From Planctomycetota bacterium (GTDB lineage: Bacteria; Planctomycetota; Phycisphaerae; Tepidisphaerales; Tepidisphaeraceae): a DNA stretch of 8,929 nt. Shown piece after piece: positions 1 through 6,612 of the stretch. Below the pieces are notes generated by a model that saw nothing but the letters and a program-made list of their open reading frames with translations, had not been told where the DNA came from and did no database searches. Numbering within the stretch: the stretch's first letter is position 1; the number at the start of each line of letters is the position of its first letter. The translations under genes were made by a program, and so were the position numbers. The DNA is taken from the NCBI GenBank assembly GCA_029777755.1, contig JAKORQ010000542.1:1-8929 (forward strand), given 5' to 3'.

Positions 1-1283
1 CCAACGATCTTGCGCCACTCCTGCTGGCCCTTCTGGATCTGCTCATTAAAGTACGGGTCGAGCAGGAGGTTCACCAGCTCGGGGTTGCGGGTGTAGGCAT
101 CGGTGATCTTCTGGAGGAAGCGGGCACGAATGATGCAGCCGCCGCGCCAGATGCTGGCGATGGTTGCGAAGTCGAGCTTCCAACCGTACTCCTTCTGGGC
201 CTCGCGCATGAGCTGGAAGCCCTGGGCGTATGCACAGATCTTGGAGCAGTAAAGGGCCTGGTGGATGGCGGGGATGAGCTTTTCGCGGTCAGTGATCTTC
301 TCGGGCTGCGGGCCCTTGAGGACCTTGCTGGCCTCGACGCGCTCTTCCTTCAGGGCCGAGAGGCAGCGGGCGAACACGGCCTCGGCGATGGAGTTGGCCG
401 GGATGCCCATGTCCAGCGCATTGACGCTGGTCCACTTGCCGGTTCCCTTCTGGCCGGCGGTGTCGAGGATGTAGTCAACCAGAAAGCCATCCTTGTGCAG
501 CGGGTCGGGCTGCTGGAGGATGTCGGCCGTGATCTGGATGAGGTAGGAGTCCAGGTCGCCCTGGTTCCACTGCTCAAACACCTTGCCGATCTCGTCGGCC
601 CGCATGCCGAGCATCGAGGACATGATCTGATATGCCTCGCAGATCAACTGCATGTCGATGTACTCGATGCCGTTGTGGATCATCTTCACGTAATGACCGG
701 CGCCGTTGGGGCCGATGTATGCCGAGCAGGGTACCCCGCCGACGACTGGCTTGCCCGGGGCGGCGGTTTCGATCGGCTTGCCGGTCTTTTCATCCACCTT
801 GGCGGCGATGGCCGACCAGATAGGCTCAAGATGCTTCCAGGAATCCGGGTGGCCGCCGGGCATGAGCGACGGGCCGAACCGGGCGCCCAGCTCGCCGCCG
901 GACACGCCCGAGCCGAAGAAGCGGCACTTGTCGGCGTATTCCTTCTCGCGGCGGATGGTGTCAGTCCAGAGGCTGTTGCCGCAGTCAACGATGATGTCCT
1001 CCGGCTCGGCGCCTGCCGCGATTAACTGCTGCACGACCGCATCGACGGCCGCGCCGGCCTTCACGAGGATCAGGATCTTGCGCGGCTTTTTCAGCACCGC
1101 CAGGAATTGCTTGAGATCCTCGCAGGGAATAAGGCGCGGGTTGTTCTCGCGAGCGACGAAGTCACGCATGACCTGCGTCGTGCGGTTGTAGACAGCGATG
1201 TTAAAACCGTGGTCGGCAATGTTCAGGGCAAGGTTCTCACCCATGACCGCCAGACCGATCAATCCGATATCAGCAGTAGCCAT
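1..1283 (-). CDS. gnd: 6-phosphogluconate dehydrogenase, decarboxylating (C-terminus beyond left edge)
   Basis: This enzyme oxidatively decarboxylates 6-phosphogluconate to ribulose 5-phosphate with NADP, in the cytosolic oxidative pentose phosphate pathway. The reading frame opens at the ATG at 1283 and stays open to base 1, giving 427 codons, so roughly the last 50-60 residues of a long-form (470-490 aa) enzyme are outside. Visible family motifs are the dinucleotide-binding GLIGLAVMG (residues 7-15), NRT after the second strand (33-35), GSGVSGG (124-130), GPSLMPGG (137-144), GAGHYVKMIHNGIEY (194-208) and GTGKWT (280-285). Lys200 and Glu207 correspond to the catalytic Lys and Glu of the family. 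A purine-rich AAGGA stretch lies about 8 bases upstream of the ATG and supports this start. Odd points: about 17 extra residues lie between 165 and 185 compared with the E. coli enzyme as I remember it. Leu132 and Ile209 replace residues usually Glu and Gly. It is the last gene of a possible four-gene minus-strand unit. Confidence 0.95.
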   Translation of the reverse strand, partial: MATADIGLIGLAVMGENLALNIADHGFNIAVYNRTTQVMRDFVARENNPRLIPCEDLKQFLAVLKKPRKILILVKAGAAVDAVVQQLIAAGAEPEDIIVDCGNSLWTDTIRREKEYADKCRFFGSGVSGGELGARFGPSLMPGGHPDSWKHLEPIWSAIAAKVDEKTGKPIETAAPGKPVVGGVPCSAYIGPNGAGHYVKMIHNGIEYIDMQLICEAYQIMSSMLGMRADEIGKVFEQWNQGDLDSYLIQITADILQQPDPLHKDGFLVDYILDTAGQKGTGKWTSVNALDMGIPANSIAEAVFARCLSALKEERVEASKVLKGPQPEKITDREKLIPAIHQALYCSKICAYAQGFQLMREAQKEYGWKLDFATIASIWRGGCIIRARFLQKITDAYTRNPELVNLLLDPYFNEQIQKGQQEWRKIV

Positions 1284-1316
1284 TCTTTCTTTTCCTTCTC
1301 GTTAGCCCGACTGTTG

Positions 1317-1373
1317 TGTTGATTATCTATCGTTGATTGACATATGACCTCATCGGTCAATCAACAATCAACA
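1317..1373. repeat. Nested inverted repeat in the dehydrogenase-gnd intergenic region
   Basis: The inner arms are GTTGATTGAC (1332-1341) and GTCAATCAAC (1356-1365), a perfect 10-bp stem around a 14-base loop. The outer arms are TGTTGATT (1317-1324) and AATCAACA (1366-1373), another 8 perfect pairs. The right arms are contiguous; the left arms are separated by 7 bases. The same core, TTGATT, therefore occurs twice in each arm. A competing small hairpin, TGACC (1345-1349) with GGTCA (1355-1359), sits in the loop. No T tract follows on the minus strand, so a standard intrinsic terminator is not supported. It could be an RNA structure between the two transcribed genes, an operator, or a copy of a dispersed palindromic element. 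Confidence 0.7.
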
Positions 1374-1384
1374 CTCTTCAGCGA

Positions 1385-2350
1385 TCAGAAGCTGTTCGCC
1401 TGCACGTAGTCCTTGCCGCCCTTGAGGTACTCCACGATGTTAGTCGCGGCGCGCATTGCCTGGCGCTCGACTGACTCAAAAGTACGGCTGCCGATGTGCG
1501 GCGTGATGATGATATTGTCAATCCCGTCAAAAGGATGCGGCTGGGTCATGGGTTCTTTTTCCAGCACGTCGGCCGCGTAGCCGGCGAGCTGGCCTGACTT
1601 GCAGGCCTCGGCGACATCCTGCTCCACCACCAGGCCGCCGCGGGCGGTGTTGATGATCATGGCGCCCTTCTTCATGGTCGCCAGGCGCTCGCGGTTGATG
1701 AAGCCACGGTTTTCCGGCGTCAGGGCCATGTGCAGGGAGATGATGTCGGCCGACTTGAGAACCTCTTCGGCACTATCCAGGCACTTGACATCGTACTGCT
1801 TGAAGAATTCCTCGTCGCGATAGCAGTCGTAGCCGACCACGTTCATGTCGAAGGCGCGGGCGCGCTTGATGACTTCCTTGCCGATTCGGCCGATGCCGAT
1901 CACGCCCAGCGTCTTGCCGGCCAGTTCCGTTCCGGTGACGCGCTTCCAGCCGCCGTTCTTGGTGCTGGAAATGTGTATCCAGAATTTCTTGGCAAGGGCG
2001 ACCATGAGCCCGAAGGTATGCTCTGCCACCGTGGTGTGGTTCACTCCCGGGGTGAACAGCACCGGGATCTTCTTGCTCGTGGCATACTTGACGTCGATCG
2101 AGTCAAGCCCGATGCCATACTTGGCAATGACCTTCAGACGCGGCAGGGCGGCGTCGATCACCTTTGCAGTGATGTGGTCATCACCATTGAGCAAGCCGTC
2201 AAAACCGCCATCCTTTGTGACCAGGTCGAGCATCTGCTGCTCGGTCAGTGGCCCGCGGGCCCGAACGATCTCAAACCCGCTGGATGAAAGATATTCGTGA
2301 TGCTTCCCGGGAGTGTCCTGGAAGCTCGTTGTGGTGAGCAGAATACGCAT
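1385..2350 (-). CDS. D-isomer-specific 2-hydroxyacid dehydrogenase, phosphoglycerate dehydrogenase-like
   Basis: This is a 321-residue NAD-dependent dehydrogenase of the D-2-hydroxyacid family. It has the substrate domain at both ends and a central Rossmann domain (about 100-285). The nucleotide-binding loop is GIGRIG (152-157), followed by Asp175 at the end of the second strand, which points to NAD rather than NADP. Catalytic residues are visible as Arg237 in NTARGG, Glu266 in DVLEKEP and His285 in TPHIGS. The KYGIGLDSID segment (78-86) is typical of phosphoglycerate dehydrogenase and hydroxypyruvate/glyoxylate reductase relatives. There is no C-terminal ACT domain, so if it is a phosphoglycerate dehydrogenase it is the short form without serine-binding regulation. 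The exact substrate cannot be read from sequence: 3-phosphoglycerate, hydroxypyruvate or another 2-hydroxyacid is possible. An AAGGAAGG ribosome site precedes the ATG at 2350. It sits between a membrane protein gene and gnd on the same strand. Confidence 0.9.
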   Translation of the reverse strand: MRILLTTTSFQDTPGKHHEYLSSSGFEIVRARGPLTEQQMLDLVTKDGGFDGLLNGDDHITAKVIDAALPRLKVIAKYGIGLDSIDVKYATSKKIPVLFTPGVNHTTVAEHTFGLMVALAKKFWIHISSTKNGGWKRVTGTELAGKTLGVIGIGRIGKEVIKRARAFDMNVVGYDCYRDEEFFKQYDVKCLDSAEEVLKSADIISLHMALTPENRGFINRERLATMKKGAMIINTARGGLVVEQDVAEACKSGQLAGYAADVLEKEPMTQPHPFDGIDNIIITPHIGSRTFESVERQAMRAATNIVEYLKGGKDYVQANSF

Positions 2351-2416
2351 GGGATAAAACCTTCCTTAATTCCTTTCCAGGCGGAATTGTTAACCCAAGC
2401 AGAGGCGGCCCGCAAG

Positions 2417-3364
2417 TTAGCCGATTCGCATGACGATTCCGGTCAGGACGTACAGGCCATATAGCATGATGAACAGCAGGGCCATCCAGCGGTCCGTGCG
2501 GAGAAAGCCCAGGCGTATCCCCAGCATGGCAAAGCCGGCCATTATCAGCAGCGGCGCATCCAGCCTCCAGGAAACCGGCGGCAATCCAGCCAGCCTGGCA
2601 AAGTCGCTTTCCCGCGCCGTCAGCAGGTAATCAACCAGCACGAACGCCGGCAAAGCGATCCCCAGCAGCAGGCAGACCAGCGTGGAGCTGATATGCGCAG
2701 CGGAGGCCAGCTTGTTGCTGGATCCCAGTGACACCGTCAGCCCAAGCAGTGGAAACAGAACCATTGGCAGGATCGTCGCGATTACGATGGCGTCGGCGTG
2801 CAGGATCGGTAAACCTTTCCCAAGGCCCGCCAGCAGGGTACTGGTGGAAAAACCAACCAGGCCGCCGGCCGCCAGTGCTGCCACCATCGCCACGACTAAG
2901 GAGATAACGCCTGACTTGCGGCTATCAGGATCGACCTCGGCCGGCTGATTGCGGGCCAGGTCAACTGCAAGGATTCCCACTATCAGCAGGCCAACCAGTC
3001 CTGCCGGCGTCATGTGGACGGAGAATCCCGCCAGCAGCAGTACAACGCCAAGTGGCAGAACCAGCGTGGCAAGCGGACCGGCCGGTGGGGGATTGAGCTC
3101 GCGCTGATTGCTCATCAGCACGGCCGATCCGATCCCCAGCAGCATGGCGCCAACAGACCCGGCCATCACCAGGGCGATCGCCGAGCCGATCCCATGACTG
3201 AGATATATGCCGATGGCAGAGGCGATGATCGGGCTGGCAAGTGCGATCGGCCGGGCCAGGCTGTATCGCACCCGGGTGAATGCTGCCGCCATCAGCAGCG
3301 CCGCGACCAGCGCGATCGCCCCCTGCGCAAGCGCAAAGAGAATGTCCTGGCGTGTCAGGAGCAT
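2417..3364 (-). CDS. Multipass membrane protein, possibly a degenerate cation/Ca2+ exchanger-like protein
   Basis: I do not recognise this protein with certainty. From the ATG at 3364 it is 315 residues and very hydrophobic, with about ten likely membrane helices (roughly 9-29, 38-56, 60-84, 98-116, 119-136, 153-173, 190-212, 224-248, 268-287 and 292-312). The longest soluble stretch is a polar loop at about 137-152. The last third (DYLL, then RLGFLRTDRWMALLFIMLYGLYVL at about 284-307, given here only as a pattern of Arg-Thr-Asp-Arg-Trp and a helix with two Tyr) resembles the end of sodium/calcium exchanger family proteins. However, the acidic G(T/S)SxPE ion-binding motifs of that family are not present. 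GTG at 3367 and TTG at 3370 are alternative starts in the same frame. No ribosome site is obvious for any of them. It lies between trpS and the dehydrogenase, with 66 bases to the latter. Confidence 0.7.
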   Translation of the reverse strand: MLLTRQDILFALAQGAIALVAALLMAAAFTRVRYSLARPIALASPIIASAIGIYLSHGIGSAIALVMAGSVGAMLLGIGSAVLMSNQRELNPPPAGPLATLVLPLGVVLLLAGFSVHMTPAGLVGLLIVGILAVDLARNQPAEVDPDSRKSGVISLVVAMVAALAAGGLVGFSTSTLLAGLGKGLPILHADAIVIATILPMVLFPLLGLTVSLGSSNKLASAAHISSTLVCLLLGIALPAFVLVDYLLTARESDFARLAGLPPVSWRLDAPLLIMAGFAMLGIRLGFLRTDRWMALLFIMLYGLYVLTGIVMRIG

Positions 3365-3393
3365 CACCAAGGCGATATTAGCACAAGTTCCAG

Positions 3394-3449
3394 GCGTGCG
3401 GCTGAGCCGGCTATGTCACAATCTTCGCTTCAGCTCAGGCTCAGCACGC
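3394..3449 (-). other. Inverted repeat spanning the 3' end of trpS
   Basis: GCTGAGCC (3401-3408) and GGCTCAGC (3438-3445) form a perfect 8-bp stem with a 29-base loop. An alternative pairing extends it through GCGTGC (3394-3399) and GCACGC (3444-3449), with a three-base bulge. The right arm lies inside the last codons of trpS and the loop holds its stop codon. No T tract follows in the direction of transcription. It may be a weak or factor-dependent terminator, an mRNA 3' stabiliser or chance. Confidence 0.3.
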
Positions 3450-4515
3450 GTGAGAAGTAGTCCTGCTTCATGGCCTTCTTGACCATGGCCAGCGTCTCCT
3501 CGGCGATCCTGTTGGCCTTTTGCGTTCCGAGCCGCAGGGCGTCGATCACATCATCAGGACGCTTCTCATACTCGCGCCGGCGTGTGCGGATGGGATCGAT
3601 AAGGCTATTGAGCACTTCCACGAGCTTGCGCTTGCAGGCGACGTCACCCACCTTGCCCTGGCGATACGCCTCCTTCATCTCCTCAACCCACTGCTTATCG
3701 GGATTGAAGGTCTCGTGGAAGATCCAGAGCGGGTTATTCTCGGTCGTGCCCGGGTCGGTGGCGCGGATGCGCTTGGGATCGGTGTACATGCCCATCACCT
3801 TCTTCTGCACGGTGTCGGCGTCATCGGAGAGGAAGATGGCGTTGTTCAGGCTCTTGGACATCTTCAGCAGGTTGCCGTCCGGGCCGGGGCCACCGGTGCC
3901 AACCAGGCGATGCACGCGGCCAAGCTTAGGCTGGATGATGGGTAGGATGCCGCCGGCCTTGATGTAGTCCTTGTCCTCAGTCTGCGGGTCGACGCCGCAG
4001 TACATCTGGTTAAAGCGTCGGGCAACCTCGCGGGTAAGCTCCAGGTGAGGAAGCTGGTCCTCGCCGACGGGAACCAACTCGGGACGGAAGGCGAGAATGT
4101 CCGCCGTCTGTCCTACCGCGTAAAGCGGGAAGCCGAAGGGATAGTTGTCTCCCAGGCCCTTGTCGCGAATCTCATCCTTGAGAGTAGGGTTGCGCATCAC
4201 CCGGTTGAACGGCAGCAGCATCGAGAAGAAGAATGTCAGCTCGTCGATGGCCGGTACTTCCGACTGGACGAAGATCGAACTTTTGTTGGGGTCGATGCCG
4301 CAGGCCAGGTAGTCGGTGGCCAGATCCAGCACGCTGGTGCGGATGTCATCCGGACGATCGGCGCGGGTGGTGAAGGCGTGCTTGTTGGCGATGATGAAGT
4401 AGCATTCGTACTCATCCTGCAGCGCCAGGCGGTTCTCGACCGAACCCACGTAGTGGCCGAGATGGAGTTTACCCGTGGGGGTGTCGCCGGTGAGGATTCG
4501 CTTCTTCTGGGTCAT
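3430..4515 (-). CDS. trpS: Tryptophanyl-tRNA synthetase
   Basis: This class I aminoacyl-tRNA synthetase activates tryptophan with ATP and charges tRNA-Trp in the cytosol. It has 361 residues, slightly longer than the common 330-340. The N-terminal signature TGKLHLGHYVGS (14-25) holds the HIGH-type motif as HLGH (18-21), and KMSKS is at 218-222, preceded by a Gly/Pro-rich loop. The tryptophan pocket region YAVGQTADIL (132-141), with Asp139, and the GEDQ motif (151-154), followed by HLELTREVARRFN, are typical of TrpRS rather than TyrRS. The ATG at 4515 is the natural start because the first strand begins directly after it. No Shine-Dalgarno sequence is visible upstream, so leaderless or AT-rich-leader initiation is possible. 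It diverges from pncB across 82 bases and could be the first gene of a minus-strand unit running through to gnd. Confidence 0.95.
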   Translation of the reverse strand: MTQKKRILTGDTPTGKLHLGHYVGSVENRLALQDEYECYFIIANKHAFTTRADRPDDIRTSVLDLATDYLACGIDPNKSSIFVQSEVPAIDELTFFFSMLLPFNRVMRNPTLKDEIRDKGLGDNYPFGFPLYAVGQTADILAFRPELVPVGEDQLPHLELTREVARRFNQMYCGVDPQTEDKDYIKAGGILPIIQPKLGRVHRLVGTGGPGPDGNLLKMSKSLNNAIFLSDDADTVQKKVMGMYTDPKRIRATDPGTTENNPLWIFHETFNPDKQWVEEMKEAYRQGKVGDVACKRKLVEVLNSLIDPIRTRRREYEKRPDDVIDALRLGTQKANRIAEETLAMVKKAMKQDYFSRVLSLS

Positions 4516-4597
4516 AATTCGGCATGTTTTATCGGCGAATCAGGGTTTTGTGTAGATCATCGCAGCAAGGCGATCCATACCGACCATAGCATCAGGC
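4516..4597. promoter_or_regulatory. Divergent intergenic region between trpS and pncB
   Basis: This 82-base gap separates two outward-facing genes, so it should hold both promoters. It is locally AT-richer than its flanks near trpS. I cannot assign convincing -35/-10 pairs on either strand. I see no T-box or trp-type leader upstream of trpS, and no room for one. Confidence 0.4.
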
Positions 4598-6079
4598 ATG
4601 TCAGGACTGCTCGCCAGCCTCTATCGCCGCAACCTGGCCATGCTCACCGATCTATACGAGATCACCATGGCATACGGCTACTGGAAGCTGGGCCGACAGG
4701 ATGAGCAGGCGGTGTTTCACCTGTTCTTCCGCAAGCCACCGTTTGGGGCGTATACCATCGCGGCTGGGCTTGAGCAGGCGATTGAATGGCTCTCTGGCCT
4801 TCGCTTCCGGCCGGAGGATACCGCTTACCTGGGCACGCTCCAGGGAAATGACGGCAGGCCGATTTTCAGCCGCGAGTTTCTCGCCTACCTGGAGCAACTG
4901 GAGTTCGCCGGTGACGTGGATGCCATCCCGGAAGGGACATGCGTATTCGCGAGCGAGCCGCTTGTTCGCGTGAGCGGCTCGTTGCTGCAGTGCCAGCTCG
5001 TGGAGACGGCGCTGCTGACGCTCATCAACTTCCAGACGCTGATCGCGACGAAGGCCGCGCGGGTCTGCTCGGCCGCTGGCGATGACCCGGTCCTGGAGTT
5101 TGGCATGCGGCGGGCGCAGGGAATAGATGGAGGAATCAGCGCTGCGCGGGCGGCGTACGTCGGTGGTTGTGCGGCAACGAGCAATGTGCTGGCGGGCCAA
5201 CTGCTGGGGATCCCTGTGAAGGGGACGCACGCCCACAGTTGGGTGATGAGCTTCGCCGACGAGATGGAGGCATTCGGCCAGTACGCCCAGGCAATGCCGA
5301 ACAACTGCGTGTTCCTCGTTGATACCTACGATACGCTGGACGGGGTTAGCAATGCCATTCGCGCAGGGCTGACTCTGAAAGAGCAGGGGCATCGCATGAT
5401 CGGTATTCGTCTGGACTCCGGCGACCTGGCGTACCTGAGCATCGAGGCGCGCAGGATGCTGGATGAAGCGGGCTTTAAGGACGTTGCCATCTTCGCAAGC
5501 AATGAACTGGACGAGCATGTGATCGAGAGCCTGAAGCAGCAGGGCGCGAAGATTGCCGTGTGGGGTGTCGGCACGCGCCTGGTGACGGCATTCGATCAGC
5601 CGGCGCTCGGCGGCGTGTACAAGCTGGGTGCGATCCGGGCAGACCCATCGGAACCGTGGGACCTGAAGATGAAGATCTCGGACCAGACGGCCAAGTCCAC
5701 CATTCCCGGCATTCTGCAGGTTAGACGGTTCATCGGAGAGGATGGGCTGTTCCTGGGTGACATGATCTACGAGGTAAGTTCCATCGGCCCTCCGGCTCCT
5801 GGGGTGCGCATGGTCGACCCGGCCGATCCTGCGCGATTCCGCCGCTTTCCGTCCGATGCGCGCCATGAGGATCTGCTCGTGCCTGTCATGCGGCAGGGCA
5901 AGTGCGTTTACCAGTTGCCCACGCTCCAGCAGATCCAGCAGCGCACGCGGCGGCAGCTTGCTTCGCTGCATCCCGGGCATCGCCGCTTCCTCAATCCGCA
6001 CGAGTATCCGGTGGGCGTGGAAGAGCGGCTCAATGATCTGCGGATCAAGCGCGTCGCCGAGCGCAAGCACATTCCATGA
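4598..6079 (+). CDS. pncB: Nicotinate phosphoribosyltransferase
   Basis: This enzyme converts nicotinate and PRPP, with ATP hydrolysis, to nicotinate mononucleotide, the entry step of NAD salvage in the cytosol. The protein is 493 residues, normal for the bacterial family. Visible conserved segments are TDLYEITM (17-24), EFGMRRAQG (167-175), GTHAHSWV (209-216), DTYDT (242-246), IRLDSGDLA (270-278) and WGVGTRLVTA (322-331). The His pair 211/213 in GTHAHSW includes the residue that is phosphorylated in this family. DSGD and WGVGT help hold the ribose-phosphate part. The ATG at 4598 leaves 16 residues before TDLY, as expected. The ribosome site is poor (AGG only 2 bases away), and the next in-frame ATG at 4640 would cut into the N-terminal motif. 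A long open frame on the opposite strand is a high-GC shadow. The lipoprotein gene follows 74 bases downstream. Confidence 0.96.
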   Translation: MSGLLASLYRRNLAMLTDLYEITMAYGYWKLGRQDEQAVFHLFFRKPPFGAYTIAAGLEQAIEWLSGLRFRPEDTAYLGTLQGNDGRPIFSREFLAYLEQLEFAGDVDAIPEGTCVFASEPLVRVSGSLLQCQLVETALLTLINFQTLIATKAARVCSAAGDDPVLEFGMRRAQGIDGGISAARAAYVGGCAATSNVLAGQLLGIPVKGTHAHSWVMSFADEMEAFGQYAQAMPNNCVFLVDTYDTLDGVSNAIRAGLTLKEQGHRMIGIRLDSGDLAYLSIEARRMLDEAGFKDVAIFASNELDEHVIESLKQQGAKIAVWGVGTRLVTAFDQPALGGVYKLGAIRADPSEPWDLKMKISDQTAKSTIPGILQVRRFIGEDGLFLGDMIYEVSSIGPPAPGVRMVDPADPARFRRFPSDARHEDLLVPVMRQGKCVYQLPTLQQIQQRTRRQLASLHPGHRRFLNPHEYPVGVEERLNDLRIKRVAERKHIP

Positions 6080-6099
6080 TCGTGTCCGAAAGAGCTCGG

Positions 6100-6129
6100 T
6101 TGCAGCGGGCGAGCCTGCCTGCTTAGCAT
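6100..6129 (+). promoter_or_regulatory. Possible sigma70-like promoter for the lipoprotein gene
   Basis: TTGCAG (6100-6105) and TAGCAT (6124-6129) are separated by 18 bases, 24 bases before the start codon. The spacer is almost filled by an imperfect inverted repeat, AGCGGGC (6104-6110) with GCCTGCT (6117-6123), seven pairs including one G-T. That repeat could be an operator or, as RNA, a weak terminator stem of pncB without a T tract. This is visual matching only. Confidence 0.25.
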
Positions 6130-6153
6130 CCTGAAGCAATAGGGGAGGAGATC

Positions 6154-6612
6154 ATGAAAAGACTCATTCTTGCGTCCGCGTCCGTCGCATTTTCCGCTTT
6201 GGTGATTGGTTGCGATACCGAAAGTGACACCACACCTCCGGCCACCCCGGCGGCCGGTGAAATGCAGCCGGCGACTCCATCAGCGCCTTCGGCAGGCGAT
6301 CGTGCGTCCGACCTCATGTCCGGCGCTACCGGGCAGGCCAGGGAAGCGGCCGGCCAGGCGGCCGGCGCGGCAGAGGGGGCGGTGTCCTCACAGGTGGACC
6401 AGGTGGCTACCTACATCAAGGAGAACAAGCTGGACCTGGCCGAGAAAGCCCTTGATGGTATCGAGAAGAACAAGAGCACTTTGCCGCAGTCGCTGCAACC
6501 TCGCGTGACGCAACTGCGCCAGATGCTCGATTCCGCCAAGGCGAAGCAGACGACCACCCCGGGGGCGGGCGGTGCGACCACGCCGCAGCAGCCTACGACT
6601 CCGGCGCAGTGA
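6154..6612 (+). CDS. Small secreted lipoprotein of unknown function
   Basis: I recognise no named family. The protein has 152 residues. It starts with a lipoprotein signal peptide: a positive N-terminus (Met-Lys-Arg), a hydrophobic core, and a lipobox L-V-I-G-C ending at Cys20, the expected lipidated residue. The mature part has a Pro/Thr/Ala-rich linker (about 23-50). Next comes an amphipathic, Ala/Gly/Gln-rich segment (about 50-80) and a charged helical segment (about 82-132) with Lys/Glu/Asp/Leu periodicity. The tail is Thr/Pro/Gly-rich. A strong GGAGG ribosome site (6144-6148) lies 5 bases before the ATG, so the start is secure. The residue after the Cys is Asp, which in E. coli favours retention in the inner membrane; whether that rule applies here is unknown. 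Its 3' end overlaps the end of the GNAT gene on the other strand by 20 bases. Confidence 0.85.
   Translation: MKRLILASASVAFSALVIGCDTESDTTPPATPAAGEMQPATPSAPSAGDRASDLMSGATGQAREAAGQAAGAAEGAVSSQVDQVATYIKENKLDLAEKALDGIEKNKSTLPQSLQPRVTQLRQMLDSAKAKQTTTPGAGGATTPQQPTTPAQ

Noticed and set aside
261..1025. A 254-codon plus-strand frame at the left end
   Set aside because: It is the antisense shadow of gnd, whose minus-strand translation carries every expected motif.
1317..1373. Intrinsic terminator after the dehydrogenase gene
   Set aside because: The stem is long but AT-rich and not followed by a T run on the minus strand, so I list it as a repeat instead.
2368..2388. Inverted repeat AATTCC / GGAATT upstream of the dehydrogenase start
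   Set aside because: Only 6 bp with a 9-base loop, and no T tract. It could touch the ribosome site but is short enough to be chance.
4516..4597. T-box or other leader RNA controlling trpS
   Set aside because: The gap is only 82 bases and shared with pncB. None of the expected leader structures or the T-box core sequence is visible.
4652..6139. A 495-codon open frame antisense to pncB
   Set aside because: It mirrors pncB almost end to end. Its translation is rich in Arg, His and Pro without any motif, while the plus strand has all the nicotinate phosphoribosyltransferase signatures. Long antisense frames are common in GC-rich genes.
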